DNA from: JBFMDN01 sp040753915
GTDB taxonomy: Bacteria > Desulfobacterota > Desulfomonilia > Desulfomonilales > Desulfomonilaceae
NCBI GenBank assembly: GCA_040753915.1
Contig: JBFMDN010000064.1
Span: 1 to 32,551, forward strand
Direction of reading: 5' to 3'
DNA: 32,551 bases
In this document: in pieces, positions 15,225-23,331 of the stretch
Position numbering within the stretch: the stretch's first letter is position 1
How the letters are laid out: every line of letters starts with the position of its first letter
Translations under genes and position numbers: made by a program
The notes under the pieces: model-generated
The model's input: the letters and a program-made list of their open reading frames with translations, nothing else
Databases searched by the model: none
What the model was told of the DNA's origin: nothing

Positions 15225-16280
15225 TCACACCTGCTTGTCCCGTTCGTCACGCAGAGCTAGTCCCACGGCCAGTGCCATGGTGGGACCGACCGCTGTCAGA
15301 TAATCCACGTCGAACTTCTTCTCGTCGATCCTCAGGCTTCGAAAAGGATCGACGAGCTCCACTGGTACGTTCAGCTCGGCCTCCAGCGTCGAGGCAAGAC
15401 CAAACGTCGTTGCTGCACCCCCAGACAGAAAAATCTTCTGAATAGGATCGTACGACACGTTCGTTGAGAAAAAATCAAGGATCTTCTGTAATTCCGAAAC
15501 GAAGTAGTCCACCGAACGCTGAAAGATCTTCCGAAGGTTCCGAGGATTGATGTTTTCCAAGTGACTTCCGCGTTTGATATTCTCGGCCCTGTCGTAGTCT
15601 ACGTCAAAGAACCTCATGATTTCGCGGGTGACCGAATCGCCCCCCAGCGGGAGGTCACGGGTATATTGAGACGCACCGGACTTCAGGATATTCACGTTAA
15701 TGGTGCTGGCCCCGACGTTCACCAAGGCTACTATTTCTTCTTGGACGTTCGGGTAACAAAATTCGTACATCACTTCCAGCGCGAAAGGATCGACGTCGAC
15801 CACGACCGGGACCAAATTGACGGATGATATGAGGTCCACGTACTCGCTCATATAATCCTTCTTCGCGGCGACGAGTACCACCTCCATGGCCCCTTCTTTC
15901 TCAGGCCTATCTCCCATTATGAAGAAGTCCAAGTTCACGTCCTTGATATCAAAGGGGATGTAGGGCTCAGCCTCCATCTGAATCTGCTTCTCCAACTGGG
16001 CGTCCGTCATGGAGGTCATGGTCACTTGCTTGACGATGACCGCTTTGCCTGCCAGAGATGTGCTGACGTTCTTGGTCCGGCTTTTGGAGCTCTTGTGGAG
16101 TGCGGTAATGGCCTGTCCGACGAGATCGGGCTTCTTAATGGATTTGTCGACTACAGCGCCGTCAGGGAGAGGAGACAGTCCCACGTACTCGAGGCTGTAC
16201 CCCTTTTTCGAGCGATCGATCTCCACGAGCTTGACGGTACTTGAGCCTATGTCCAATCCCATGATTCTTGAAACAGCCAT
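15225..16280 (-). CDS. pilM: Type IV pilus assembly ATPase-fold protein PilM
   Basis: 351 residues, cytoplasmic, actin/FtsA-like fold. The phosphate-1 loop reads GLDIGSSTVKLVEI at the N-terminus, phosphate-2 lies in LVNVGASTINVNI, and the adenosine loop is FLSGGAATT. These are the features of PilM, which binds the PilN N-terminal peptide and connects the pilus motor to the inner membrane. It opens the pilMNOP unit and has a promoter 52 bases upstream of its ATG. Confidence 0.95.
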   Translation of the reverse strand: MAVSRIMGLDIGSSTVKLVEIDRSKKGYSLEYVGLSPLPDGAVVDKSIKKPDLVGQAITALHKSSKSRTKNVSTSLAGKAVIVKQVTMTSMTDAQLEKQIQMEAEPYIPFDIKDVNLDFFIMGDRPEKEGAMEVVLVAAKKDYMSEYVDLISSVNLVPVVVDVDPFALEVMYEFCYPNVQEEIVALVNVGASTINVNILKSGASQYTRDLPLGGDSVTREIMRFFDVDYDRAENIKRGSHLENINPRNLRKIFQRSVDYFVSELQKILDFFSTNVSYDPIQKIFLSGGAATTFGLASTLEAELNVPVELVDPFRSLRIDEKKFDVDYLTAVGPTMALAVGLALRDERDKQV

Positions 16281-16331
16281 GGTGCGTCCTTATTCTGATG
16301 ATTCTCCCTGTTCGTTCCAGGCCGCATGGAC

Positions 16332-16360
16332 AGCATACCGGAACTGCGTAGAGTTGTCAA
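16332..16360 (-). promoter_or_regulatory. Sigma-70 promoter of pilMNOP
   Basis: TTGACA (16355-16360), 17 bases, then TATGCT (16332-16337) on the minus strand. This is the best promoter match in the window, with a perfect -35 and ideal spacing. It shows that the pilus genes are transcribed apart from the FtsB-like gene upstream. Confidence 0.72.
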
Positions 16361-16388
16361 CTAAAATACTATATTCAAGGAGGTTACC

Positions 16389-16763
16389 TTATTTTCTTAA
16401 ACCAGATCGCGATTTCTGCTCGTCGCGATTCGGTGACCTGGTCGTGTCGAAAACGTACACGATTTCGTCCGGACCTGCCATTCCCAGATCTCGCTTCGCT
16501 ACCTTTTCTATAGCCGAGGGATCTGTCCGAAGCAGCGTCACTTTTCTCTCGAGGTTCTTGATCTCCTCAAGCAGTCTCTCGTTTTCACGCTGAAGAACGT
16601 GTCTTTTCTGCTCTAACTGGTATTTCTCAGCAAGCCCCTTCTCACCCATGAGAATTCCAGCGGACCCGAGAATGGTAAAAATAAGAGCCATCTTGGCATA
16701 TTTGACAGCTCTCTTCCCCAGATGTTTCAGGGGAATTCCAAAGACTTCTGGAGCAACGACCAT
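16389..16763 (-). CDS. FtsB/DivIC-like septum formation initiator protein
   Basis: A 124-residue bitopic protein with a single transmembrane helix at about 24-41 (MALIFTILGSAGILMG) and a coiled coil at about 45-80 (ERLLEEIKNLERKVTLLRTD). The signature that follows, DPSAIEKVAKRDLGMAGPDEIVYVF, is the C-terminal FtsB/DivIC motif (AR-LGM-pGE). Such proteins act with FtsL and FtsQ in the divisome. Start: AGAGGA lies close before the ATG. It has its own promoter. The location after the ribosomal cluster and before pilM is unusual; eno or cell-wall genes are common neighbours elsewhere. Confidence 0.85.
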   Translation of the reverse strand: MVVAPEVFGIPLKHLGKRAVKYAKMALIFTILGSAGILMGEKGLAEKYQLEQKRHVLQRENERLLEEIKNLERKVTLLRTDPSAIEKVAKRDLGMAGPDEIVYVFDTTRSPNRDEQKSRSGLRK

Positions 16764-16800
16764 GATTCCTCTCGCCAGGTTCGCGAGATGCCTTTCGATT

Positions 16801-16829
16801 TCTATACCGCATGGGGCCTATTTTCTCAA
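16801..16829 (-). promoter_or_regulatory. Sigma-70-like promoter of the FtsB-like gene
   Basis: TTGAGA (16824-16829), 17 bases, then TATAGA (16801-16806) on the minus strand, 37 bases before the ATG. The sequence around it (16820-16862) is AT-rich compared with its flanks. Confidence 0.6.
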
Positions 16830-16863
16830 CTATTTTCGACTTTTTGGTTGTATTAATTTCATT

Positions 16864-17649
16864 TCACTGGTTTATAAGCCCATATTTCTTCACCCGCTTC
16901 ACAGCCTCTCCAGGGATCCCCCGTGCCTCGAGCGCCGTAACAAGGGCCGCCATCCCCCCTGCCAGTGTGCTCCAACCCTGCCCTGCCCTGCTGGACAGGA
17001 ACCCAGAGGAAGTGCCGGCATACGCAACCCTTCCTGACGAAAGGTAGATCACCTGGTCTGCGGCAGCAATGTCCTCCATGTCATTGCTTATCTGCACGAT
17101 GGTTAAATGGAGACTGTTCTTGAGCGATATCAAGAGAGAACGAATGGCCGTCCGATTGGGACGATCCAACATTCCCAGACACTCGTCAAGGAGCAGCACT
17201 CTCGTCCTCATGGCAAGCACGCCGGCCAATGCGACCTTTTGCTGCTCTCCGCCGGACAAGGTCTCTACGAGGCGATCGTTCATTCCTTGCAGGCCGGTCA
17301 AGAGAAGTGCCTGTTCCAGACGCGCGCGGATCTGCTCCCGTTCGAGACCGAGGTTCTCGAGACCGAAGACAACGTCCTCCTCCACGGTAACACCAACAAA
17401 GGAGTCATACGGGTCTCCACCAAGATATCCCACATCTTCCGGCCCCCTCACGTCCAGGCCCTGGTAGCGCACAGAGCCGGAATCCGGTTGCAGGAGGCCC
17501 TTGATGAGCTTCCCGAGTGTCGATTTTCCGGCTCCGTCAGGCCCCGCGACGGTTACCCACGAACTCGATTGGATCTGGAGGTTGAGGTCGACCAGCACTG
17601 GTTCGGTCGAAGTACCATAGGAATAGGAAACTGCCTCGAGAGCGATCAT
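16864..17649 (-). CDS. EcfA/CbiO-like ABC transporter ATPase, atypical
   Basis: A 261-residue ABC ATPase most like the ECF-transporter ATPases. Walker A is GPDGAGKST (36-44), the signature LSGGEQQ (131-137), and Walker B VLLLDE with Glu156. Two catalytic switches are altered. The Q-loop position holds Gly78 (VGYLGGDPYD where FQNP is usual), and the H-loop His is Asn189 (ISNDM where ITHDM is usual). No EcfT or S-component gene is adjacent. It lies after rplQ, where Firmicutes carry ecfA1-ecfA2-ecfT. The start is uncertain: the ATG at 17649 matches family N-termini but has GGAG 15 bases away; TTG/GTG codons at 17748/17745 lack a site. ATPase activity cannot be assumed. Confidence 0.8.
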   Translation of the reverse strand: MIALEAVSYSYGTSTEPVLVDLNLQIQSSSWVTVAGPDGAGKSTLGKLIKGLLQPDSGSVRYQGLDVRGPEDVGYLGGDPYDSFVGVTVEEDVVFGLENLGLEREQIRARLEQALLLTGLQGMNDRLVETLSGGEQQKVALAGVLAMRTRVLLLDECLGMLDRPNRTAIRSLLISLKNSLHLTIVQISNDMEDIAAADQVIYLSSGRVAYAGTSSGFLSSRAGQGWSTLAGGMAALVTALEARGIPGEAVKRVKKYGLINQ

Positions 17650-17797
17650 TGGATGCTGTGTTTCGTCTCCCGTTGTCGTGAGGAAGGATGCATTCGTTGC
17701 AGCGCGTGGCAGGGCCTGTGCTGAGAGCGAGTCAGGCGATGACACCAACGTCGGAAGCGTCGTTCAGAGGGCCCACGTGACGTTGCGCTTCCGTGCC

Positions 17798-17823
17798 GTC
17801 GGCCCGTGCTTCAGCGGGCCGAC
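17798..17823. terminator. Strong hairpin after rplQ
   Basis: GTCGGCCCG pairs perfectly with CGGGCCGAC around an 8-base loop, 58 bases beyond the rplQ stop. TGACGTTG repeats flank it (17778-17785 and 17831-17838). There is no U-tract, so it may reduce rather than end transcription into the ATPase gene. Confidence 0.35.
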
Positions 17824-17880
17824 CGCTCATGTGACGTTGGGTAATTCGGGGGACGATATTCAAGAATGTGTGGAGAAGTC

Positions 17881-18318
17881 CTATTTCGATTTGAGGGTAT
17901 TCACAAGCCTCTCTTTCAGACCCTTTGCCTTCTTGGCGCCCTTACCCTTGGATTTGTCCGTGCGCTTCTCCACCAGCTCCACGACAGAGAGCGGCGCCAT
18001 GTCACCTTTCCTGTTTCCCGTCTTGAGGACACGCACGTAACCGCCATCCCTGTTGGCATACCGGGGAGCTATGTCGTCAAAGAGCCTACGAGCAACGTCT
18101 CTGGATCGGATGACCTCGAGGGCCTGACGCCGTGCATGCAAGTCACCCCTCTTTCCGAGAGTGATCATTTTGTCAGCTAGGCTTCTTAGCGCTTTCGCTC
18201 TCGCGTCCGTGGTAACAAGAGACTCGTGCTCGAGCAGCGATGTTACCATGTTTCTCAGCATGGCCTGACGCTGTGACGCTCGCATTCCGAGCTTATAACG
18301 TGCTTTTCTGTGCCGCAT
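17881..18318 (-). CDS. rplQ: 50S ribosomal protein L17
   Basis: 145 residues. The start MRHRKARYKLGM is diagnostic, followed by the conserved SLLEHESLVTTDARAKALR block and GGYVRVLK(T)GNRKGD. The C-terminus is a lysine-rich tail of about 25 residues (KSKGKGAKKAKGLKE), longer than the E. coli version. It ends the alpha operon, 18 bases after rpoA. L17 sits at the base of the large subunit near the exit tunnel. Confidence 0.97.
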   Translation of the reverse strand: MRHRKARYKLGMRASQRQAMLRNMVTSLLEHESLVTTDARAKALRSLADKMITLGKRGDLHARRQALEVIRSRDVARRLFDDIAPRYANRDGGYVRVLKTGNRKGDMAPLSVVELVEKRTDKSKGKGAKKAKGLKERLVNTLKSK

Positions 18319-18336
18319 ATCGTATACCCCCTCGGG

Positions 18337-19404
18337 TCATTCCCCTACGTAGTTCTCTCGTTCCTGGCGCATGCGGTCCAGTTCTTCCCTGGAGGGGAAG
18401 TTGGGAATGACCATGCCCAGGTGAAGATCCATATCGGCAAGGATTTCCTTGATTTCGTTGAGCGATTTTCTTCCGAAATTCTTTGTCTTAAGCATTTCCG
18501 GCTCAGTGCGCTGAACGAGCTCGCCGATATATTTGATATCCGCATTCTTGAGGCAATTCGCCGACCTGACACTCAATTCCAGCTCATTGACACTCCTATA
18601 CAGGTTCTCGTTAATCTCAGGCTCTTTGAGGGGTCTCTCTTCTACCGCTGCTTTCTCCTCCTCTTCGAAGTTGAGAAATACCAGAAATTGCTCCCTAAGG
18701 ATCTTTGCTGCCTGAGACAGAGCATCTTCGGGATACAGTGTCCCGTCAGTCCATATCTCGATCGTGAGCTTGTCGTAATCCGTCCTCCGACCGACGCGGG
18801 CGTTGGTGATCTTGTAGCTGACTTTGCGAATGGGAGAAAAAACCGCGTCAAGAGCGAGGGAGCCAATAGGCTCATCCTCTCGCTTGTTCAACTCCGCCGG
18901 AACGTAGCCCTTTCCCCACTCCGCAACCATGGACATGGACAAGCGACCGTCCTTGGAGAGGGTAGCGAGAATCTGATCGGGGTTTACAATCTCCACGGTT
19001 TCATCGGTAACGATGTCTCCGGCCCGGACTTCTCCTTCTCCCACTGCTTCTAGACTGAGTGTCTTGGGCTCTTCCGTATGAAGCTTAACCTTCACTTTTT
19101 TCAAATTGAGAATGAGGTCTGTGACATCCTCTTTCACGCCGGGGAGAGTAGAGAACTCGTGAAGCACACCGTCAATCCTGACTTTGGTAATAGCTGCCCC
19201 CTGGAGTGAAGAAAGGAGTACCCGCCGCAACGCATTTCCCAGGGTTATACCGAAACCTCTCTCCAGAGGCTCACAGACAAATTTTCCGTAAAACGGTGTA
19301 TGTGTCGTTTCCTCCACTTCCATCCGTCTTGGGCGAATCAATTGTGTCCAACTGCGCCTTATCAGGGTCTGCCCCGTGTGAGTCATTGCTTCCCTCGTAG
19401 TCAT
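18337..19404 (-). CDS. rpoA: RNA polymerase alpha subunit
   Basis: 355 residues from the ATG at 19404, or 349 from an equally plausible ATG at 19386; both have good sites (GGGAG and GAGG). The N-terminal dimerisation domain has LERGFGITLGNALRRVLLSS. The C-terminal domain, which contacts UP elements and activators, contains VRSANCLKNADIKYIGELVQ and NFGRKSLNEIKEIL. A 145-base gap separates it from rpsD, larger than in most alpha operons, and nothing recognisable fills it. Confidence 0.97.
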   Translation of the reverse strand: MTTREAMTHTGQTLIRRSWTQLIRPRRMEVEETTHTPFYGKFVCEPLERGFGITLGNALRRVLLSSLQGAAITKVRIDGVLHEFSTLPGVKEDVTDLILNLKKVKVKLHTEEPKTLSLEAVGEGEVRAGDIVTDETVEIVNPDQILATLSKDGRLSMSMVAEWGKGYVPAELNKREDEPIGSLALDAVFSPIRKVSYKITNARVGRRTDYDKLTIEIWTDGTLYPEDALSQAAKILREQFLVFLNFEEEEKAAVEERPLKEPEINENLYRSVNELELSVRSANCLKNADIKYIGELVQRTEPEMLKTKNFGRKSLNEIKEILADMDLHLGMVIPNFPSREELDRMRQERENYVGE

Positions 19405-19549
19405 TGACGAACTCCCTCGGGTTGTGTCTTGTTCCGGGTAGAGCCCTTGTCCCCGTCACTCCTGGGTGCCCACATTGAGCTACGCCGCTGTCGCCTCTAC
19501 AAAGTCGAAGGCGTGCTGAGGGGACCGGCCCAAACGCGGAGGGCTGCCT

Positions 19550-20176
19550 CTATCTCGAGTAGAACTCCACGATGAGCTGCTCACGTATCGTGGGCGGGAG
19601 CTCCTCTCTGGTGGGAAGAGCCTTCACCACGCCCTTAAAGTTCGCAGGGTCAACATCGAGCCAGCTTGGAATGCCTTTCCTCGTCACGGTCTTGAGTGAT
19701 TCCTCGATAGCTGCGACGGTCCGGCTCTTTTCGCTCACCTCGATAACCATTCCCGGTTTGGTCTGGAACGACGGGATATCCACCTTCCGTCCGTTCACTA
19801 GGATGTGGCCGTGATTGACAAGTTGTCGAGCCTGGGACCGGGAAGATGCGAACCCCATCCTGTACACCATGTTGTCCAGGCGCGTTTCGAGAAAACTGAG
19901 CAGGTTCTCACCTGTCACGCCTCTCTTCCTCTCGGCAAGCTCTACATAGTTGCGGAACTGCTTTTCCAAAATCCCGTAGATTCGTTTGACTTTCTGTTTT
20001 TCGCGTAACTGTATCCCGTAATCGGTGTGTTTAGGCCGGCTGTGCCCGTGCTGGCCTGGGGGATGGTTTCTCCTCTCGATCGCGCATTTGTCCGTGAAAC
20101 ACCGCTCCCCCTTAAGGAACAGTTTCATGCCTTCTCGGCGGCAGAACCTGCAGACTGCTTCTCTATACCGTGCCAA
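19550..20176 (-). CDS. rpsD: 30S ribosomal protein S4, zinc-binding form
   Basis: 208 residues, with MARYREAVCRFCRREG at the start and a Cys quartet (Cys9, Cys12, Cys26, Cys31) that marks the zinc-containing form. The S4 RNA-binding domain has LDNMVYRMGFASSRSQARQL. The start codon is TTG; AAAGGAG ends six bases before it and no ATG is nearby. S4 starts 30S assembly and in other bacteria represses its own operon. Confidence 0.97.
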   Translation of the reverse strand: MARYREAVCRFCRREGMKLFLKGERCFTDKCAIERRNHPPGQHGHSRPKHTDYGIQLREKQKVKRIYGILEKQFRNYVELAERKRGVTGENLLSFLETRLDNMVYRMGFASSRSQARQLVNHGHILVNGRKVDIPSFQTKPGMVIEVSEKSRTVAAIEESLKTVTRKGIPSWLDVDPANFKGVVKALPTREELPPTIREQLIVEFYSR

Positions 20177-20204
20177 GACTGTCTCCTTTGCCTACGTCGT
20201 CTTG

Positions 20205-20594
20205 CTAGACCCGTCTTCTCTTCGGTGGCCGACATCCATTATGGGGAATGGGCGTAACGTCCTTAATCAGGGTGATCTGGAATCCGGTGGCCTGAAGGGC
20301 TCTCAAGGCCGCCTCTCTTCCTGCACCGGGTCCCTTGATCAGAACCTCGACGCTCCGCATGCCGTGTTCCATGGCCTTGCGAGCCGCATCCTCGGCCGCG
20401 AGCTGGGCGGCAAAGGGGGTAGATTTCCTGCTCCCCTTAAAACCCTGGGTTCCTGCCGAAGACCACGCGACCACGTTCCCATCCAGGTCTGATATGGTGA
20501 TGATCGTGTTGTTGAAGGTGGACTGGATGTGGGCCACTCCCCGCGGGATATTCCGTTTTTCCTTTTTCTTGCGAGTAACTCGCCTTCTAGGCAT
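20205..20594 (-). CDS. rpsK: 30S ribosomal protein S11
   Basis: 129 residues, with the family blocks NIPRGVAHIQSTFNNTI, VAWSSAGTQGFKGSRKSTPF and the C-terminal DVTPIPHNGCRPPKRRRV. The basic N-terminal tail (RRRVTRKKKEKR) replaces the shorter tail of E. coli. The stop is 28 bases before rpsD. S11 forms part of the platform near the mRNA exit. Confidence 0.97.
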   Translation of the reverse strand: MPRRRVTRKKKEKRNIPRGVAHIQSTFNNTIITISDLDGNVVAWSSAGTQGFKGSRKSTPFAAQLAAEDAARKAMEHGMRSVEVLIKGPGAGREAALRALQATGFQITLIKDVTPIPHNGCRPPKRRRV

Positions 20595-20733
20595 TGACTT
20601 CTCCGTACAAAGCGTTGGCTCAAAATCTCACATAGGTCGTCCCACCGGCCGAGCCAAAGTTGCCCTTCCGAGTTTCTCGGCCTGCCACTGTCGGTCTCTC
20701 CGCGAGCCGGCACGACTCAACTGGCCACGGGGA
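20595..20733. other. Structured rpsM-rpsK spacer
   Basis: 139 bases separate rpsM and rpsK, which abut in most genomes. The inverted repeat GGCCGAG/CTCGGCC (20647-20653 and 20676-20682) competes with a tighter hairpin CCGAG-TTT-CTCGG (20668-20680). Such mutually exclusive stems could regulate, but this is only a structural observation. Confidence 0.4.
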
Positions 20734-21102
20734 TCACTTGCGCCGCCCAACCTGCTGCTTTCTCGGTCCCTTACGCGTCCGTGCATTCGTATGGGTGCGC
20801 TGACCTCTGACTGGGAGTCCTCGACGATGCCGCAAACCCCGGTAAGATCCCAGATCCATGAGCCTTTTGATGTTCATGCTCACTTCACGGCGCAGATCGC
20901 CCTCAACCTTGCACTGGCTGTCGATGACCTCACGGATCTTGGCCACTTCCACTTCGGTGAGCAGGTCTGTCTTGGTGTTTGGATCCAGTCCTGTCTCTTC
21001 CAAAATCTTCCGCGCGGTTGTCCTTCCAATACCGTAGATGTACGTCAAGGCAATTTCCATGCGCTTGTTCTTCGGAAGGTCAATCCCTGCAATTCTCGCC
21101 AC
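20734..21102 (-). CDS. rpsM: 30S ribosomal protein S13
   Basis: 122 residues, from MARIAGIDLPKNKRMEIALT to the C-terminal GQRTHTNARTRKGPRK. The start codon is GTG, with GGAGGAG four bases before it. The C-terminal tail reaches the tRNA path. It follows rpmJ after 36 bases and opens the alpha operon proper. Confidence 0.97.
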   Translation of the reverse strand: MARIAGIDLPKNKRMEIALTYIYGIGRTTARKILEETGLDPNTKTDLLTEVEVAKIREVIDSQCKVEGDLRREVSMNIKRLMDLGSYRGLRHRRGLPVRGQRTHTNARTRKGPRKQQVGRRK

Positions 21103-21138
21103 GATACTCCTCCGGCGAAAATGGGCCCGCCAGGGCGG

Positions 21139-21252
21139 CTAGCCCTGTCGTTGTTTATGCTTCGGATTCTCGCAAATCACCCGCACAACGCCCTTTCGTT
21201 TGATAATCTTACACTTGTCGCAAATCCGTTTTATCGATGCCCGCACCTTCAT
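21139..21252 (-). CDS. rpmJ: 50S ribosomal protein L36
   Basis: 37 residues: MKVRASIKRICDKCKI, then IIKRKGVVRVICENPKHKQR and QG. Cys11, Cys14, Cys27 and His32 form the zinc site, so this is the zinc-containing type. AAGGAG lies six bases before the ATG. The gene is shorter than common length cut-offs. It lies between adk and rpsM with no infA or map beside it. Confidence 0.97.
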   Translation of the reverse strand: MKVRASIKRICDKCKIIKRKGVVRVICENPKHKQRQG

Positions 21253-21287
21253 GGGCTTCTCCTTCCCCGGGCCTCGGGACGAGCTTT

Positions 21288-21935
21288 CTAACTCAAGACC
21301 CTCTTGATCGAGTCATAGATCTGGTCTATGGGTCCCACGCCTTCCACTCGACGCAACAAGCCCTTGTTTTCATAATAGGCGATCAATGGGGCCGTCTGGG
21401 AATTGTACACTGTCAGTCTTTCCCGGATGGTGGCCTCCTGATCGTCCGCCCTCTGGTACAGTTCGCCGCCACACTTGTCGCAGATTCCCTCCTGCTTGGG
21501 GGGGTTGAACATGACGTGGAACATCGCGCCGCACTCGGAGTTCTTGCAGGTACGCCTTCCAGCAAGACGCTTGATCAACTCTTCGTCCGGAACATCCACG
21601 AGAACAGCGTGGTCGATGCTCTTTCCCTGGGCTCCGAGAATCTTGTCAAGGGCTTCTGCCTGCGGCAAGGTTCTGGGGAAGCCATCCAGCATGTAACCGT
21701 TTTCGAGGTCAGGCTTAGACAGTCGCTCTTCCACGACCCCGACTACTACCTCGTCAGGAACCAGCTCGCCCTTTTCCATATACTCCTTGGCCCTCAGCCC
21801 CATAGGGGTTCCCTCTTTCACCGCGGCCCGGAATATGTCACCCGTTGAGATTTGAGGAATTCGCAGCTCTTCCGTTAGCTTCTTCGCCTGAGTGCCTTTA
21901 CCAGATCCAGGTCCTCCCAACAGTACGATTCTCAT
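21288..21935 (-). CDS. adk: Adenylate kinase, zinc-LID type
   Basis: 215 residues; converts AMP and ATP to two ADP. The P-loop is GGPGSGKGTQ, AMP binding lies in QISTGDIFR and LDGFPRTLPQAEAL, and the LID follows at about 120-165. The LID has four cysteines, but the first pair is spaced C-X4-C (CKNSEC), where the zinc-LID form is usually C-X2-C; the second pair is CDKC. AGGAAGGAATC precedes the ATG. It lies 30 bases after secY, an arrangement shared with Firmicutes and many other lineages. Confidence 0.96.
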   Translation of the reverse strand: MRIVLLGGPGSGKGTQAKKLTEELRIPQISTGDIFRAAVKEGTPMGLRAKEYMEKGELVPDEVVVGVVEERLSKPDLENGYMLDGFPRTLPQAEALDKILGAQGKSIDHAVLVDVPDEELIKRLAGRRTCKNSECGAMFHVMFNPPKQEGICDKCGGELYQRADDQEATIRERLTVYNSQTAPLIAYYENKGLLRRVEGVGPIDQIYDSIKRVLS

Positions 21936-21965
21936 GATTCCTTCCTATGTACGGGATAGAGCGGC

Positions 21966-23258
21966 TTACCGCCTCCCCTTGATCCGGCCCGTTCGGATGA
22001 ACCCCTCATAATGCCTCTGGATCATGTGGGTTTCAATCTGCGTTAGCGTGTCCAGCGCGACTCCCACCACGATCAACAGTGAGGTTCCTCCAAAATAGAA
22101 GGGCGCGTTAAAACGTGCAATGAGGATGGATGGGAGAACACATACGAGTGAAACGTAAATTGCTCCCCCGAGGGTTATCCGTGTTAGCACCTTGTCGATG
22201 TACTGGGCGGTCTTTTTTCCCGGTCTGATCCCGGGAATGTATCCGCCGTATTTTTTCATGTTTTCCGCGACATCTACCGGGTTAAATGTCACTGCAGTGT
22301 AGAAGTAGCAGAAAAATATAATAAGTGCCACGTAGATCAGCTCATACACTCCCGTAGCAGGCCGAAGCCACGCAGTCATTGCATTGAGAAACGGGAAGTT
22401 GAGAAATTGAGCTATGGTCGCGGGGAAGATTATCAGGGACGACGCGAAGATCGGGGGGATTACTCCTGCAGTATTGACCTTGAGAGGCAAGTGCGTGCTC
22501 TGCCCCCCGTACACTCTTCTTCCCACGACTCGCTTTGCGTATTGAACCGGGATGCGACGTTGGCCCCTCTCGACGAAGACGATAACGGCTATTACCCCGA
22601 TCATGATGGCAAGGAGCAGCAAGAGCACAAGAAATCCCAGATCGCCCGTCTGCACGAGCTGAATCGTGCTCCCGAGGGCGGAGGGCATACGGGCCACAAT
22701 CCCAGCAAATATGATCAGGGAAATCCCGTTTCCGATTCCTCGCTCGGTGATCTGTTCTCCCAGCCACATGATGAACGCGGTGCCGGCTGTCAGGGTAATC
22801 ATGGAGAGAATCACGAAGGCTGGCTTGGAGATATAAACCATATTCTCTGTGTTGGCCAGACCTATGCTGATTCCCATACCCTGGATGAGCGAGAGAAGTA
22901 CCGTCCCGTATCGGGTGTACTGCGTGATCTTCTTGCGGCCGGCTTCCCCCTCTTTTGAGAGCCGCTCCAGATGGGGGACTACCACCGTGAGCAACTGTAA
23001 GATGATCGAGGCGCTGATATACGGCATGATACCAAGGGAGAAGACGGAGAAGTTCTCCATAGCCCCGCCGGTGAACATGTCGATCACGCCGAAGAGGGTT
23101 TGCTGATATTTCCCGAAGAACTCCTTGAGCGCAGCAGTGTTTATACCGGGAGTCGGAATATGCACGCCTACCCGATACACGAGCAGCATCAGGAGGGTGA
23201 ATATAACCCTGCGCTTCAGTTCGGGGATTTTAGCAATGTTGCCAAAGGAGCCTATCAC
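21966..23258 (-). CDS. secY: Preprotein translocase subunit SecY
   Basis: 430 residues with ten predicted transmembrane helices; the pore of the Sec channel in the inner membrane. Family blocks include FVERGQRRIPVQYAKR and GGQSTHLPLKVNTAGVIPPIF, and NPVDVAENMKKYGGYIPGIRPGK in the cytoplasmic loop that contacts SecA and ribosomes. The start codon is GTG with GGAGGAG nine bases before it. It ends the spc segment with rplO upstream and adk downstream. Confidence 0.97.
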   Translation of the reverse strand: MIGSFGNIAKIPELKRRVIFTLLMLLVYRVGVHIPTPGINTAALKEFFGKYQQTLFGVIDMFTGGAMENFSVFSLGIMPYISASIILQLLTVVVPHLERLSKEGEAGRKKITQYTRYGTVLLSLIQGMGISIGLANTENMVYISKPAFVILSMITLTAGTAFIMWLGEQITERGIGNGISLIIFAGIVARMPSALGSTIQLVQTGDLGFLVLLLLLAIMIGVIAVIVFVERGQRRIPVQYAKRVVGRRVYGGQSTHLPLKVNTAGVIPPIFASSLIIFPATIAQFLNFPFLNAMTAWLRPATGVYELIYVALIIFFCYFYTAVTFNPVDVAENMKKYGGYIPGIRPGKKTAQYIDKVLTRITLGGAIYVSLVCVLPSILIARFNAPFYFGGTSLLIVVGVALDTLTQIETHMIQRHYEGFIRTGRIKGRR

Positions 23259-23331
23259 GACGGAAATCTCCTCCTCAGTGAACCGTCACTATCAGGCCAC
23301 TCAGGGTGAGCCAGGATCGCGAGCAATTCGC

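Noticed and set aside
20335..21291. 318-codon plus-strand open frame opposite rpsK, rpsM and rpmJ
   Set aside because: Shadow of three certain genes; no plausible start site or similarity.
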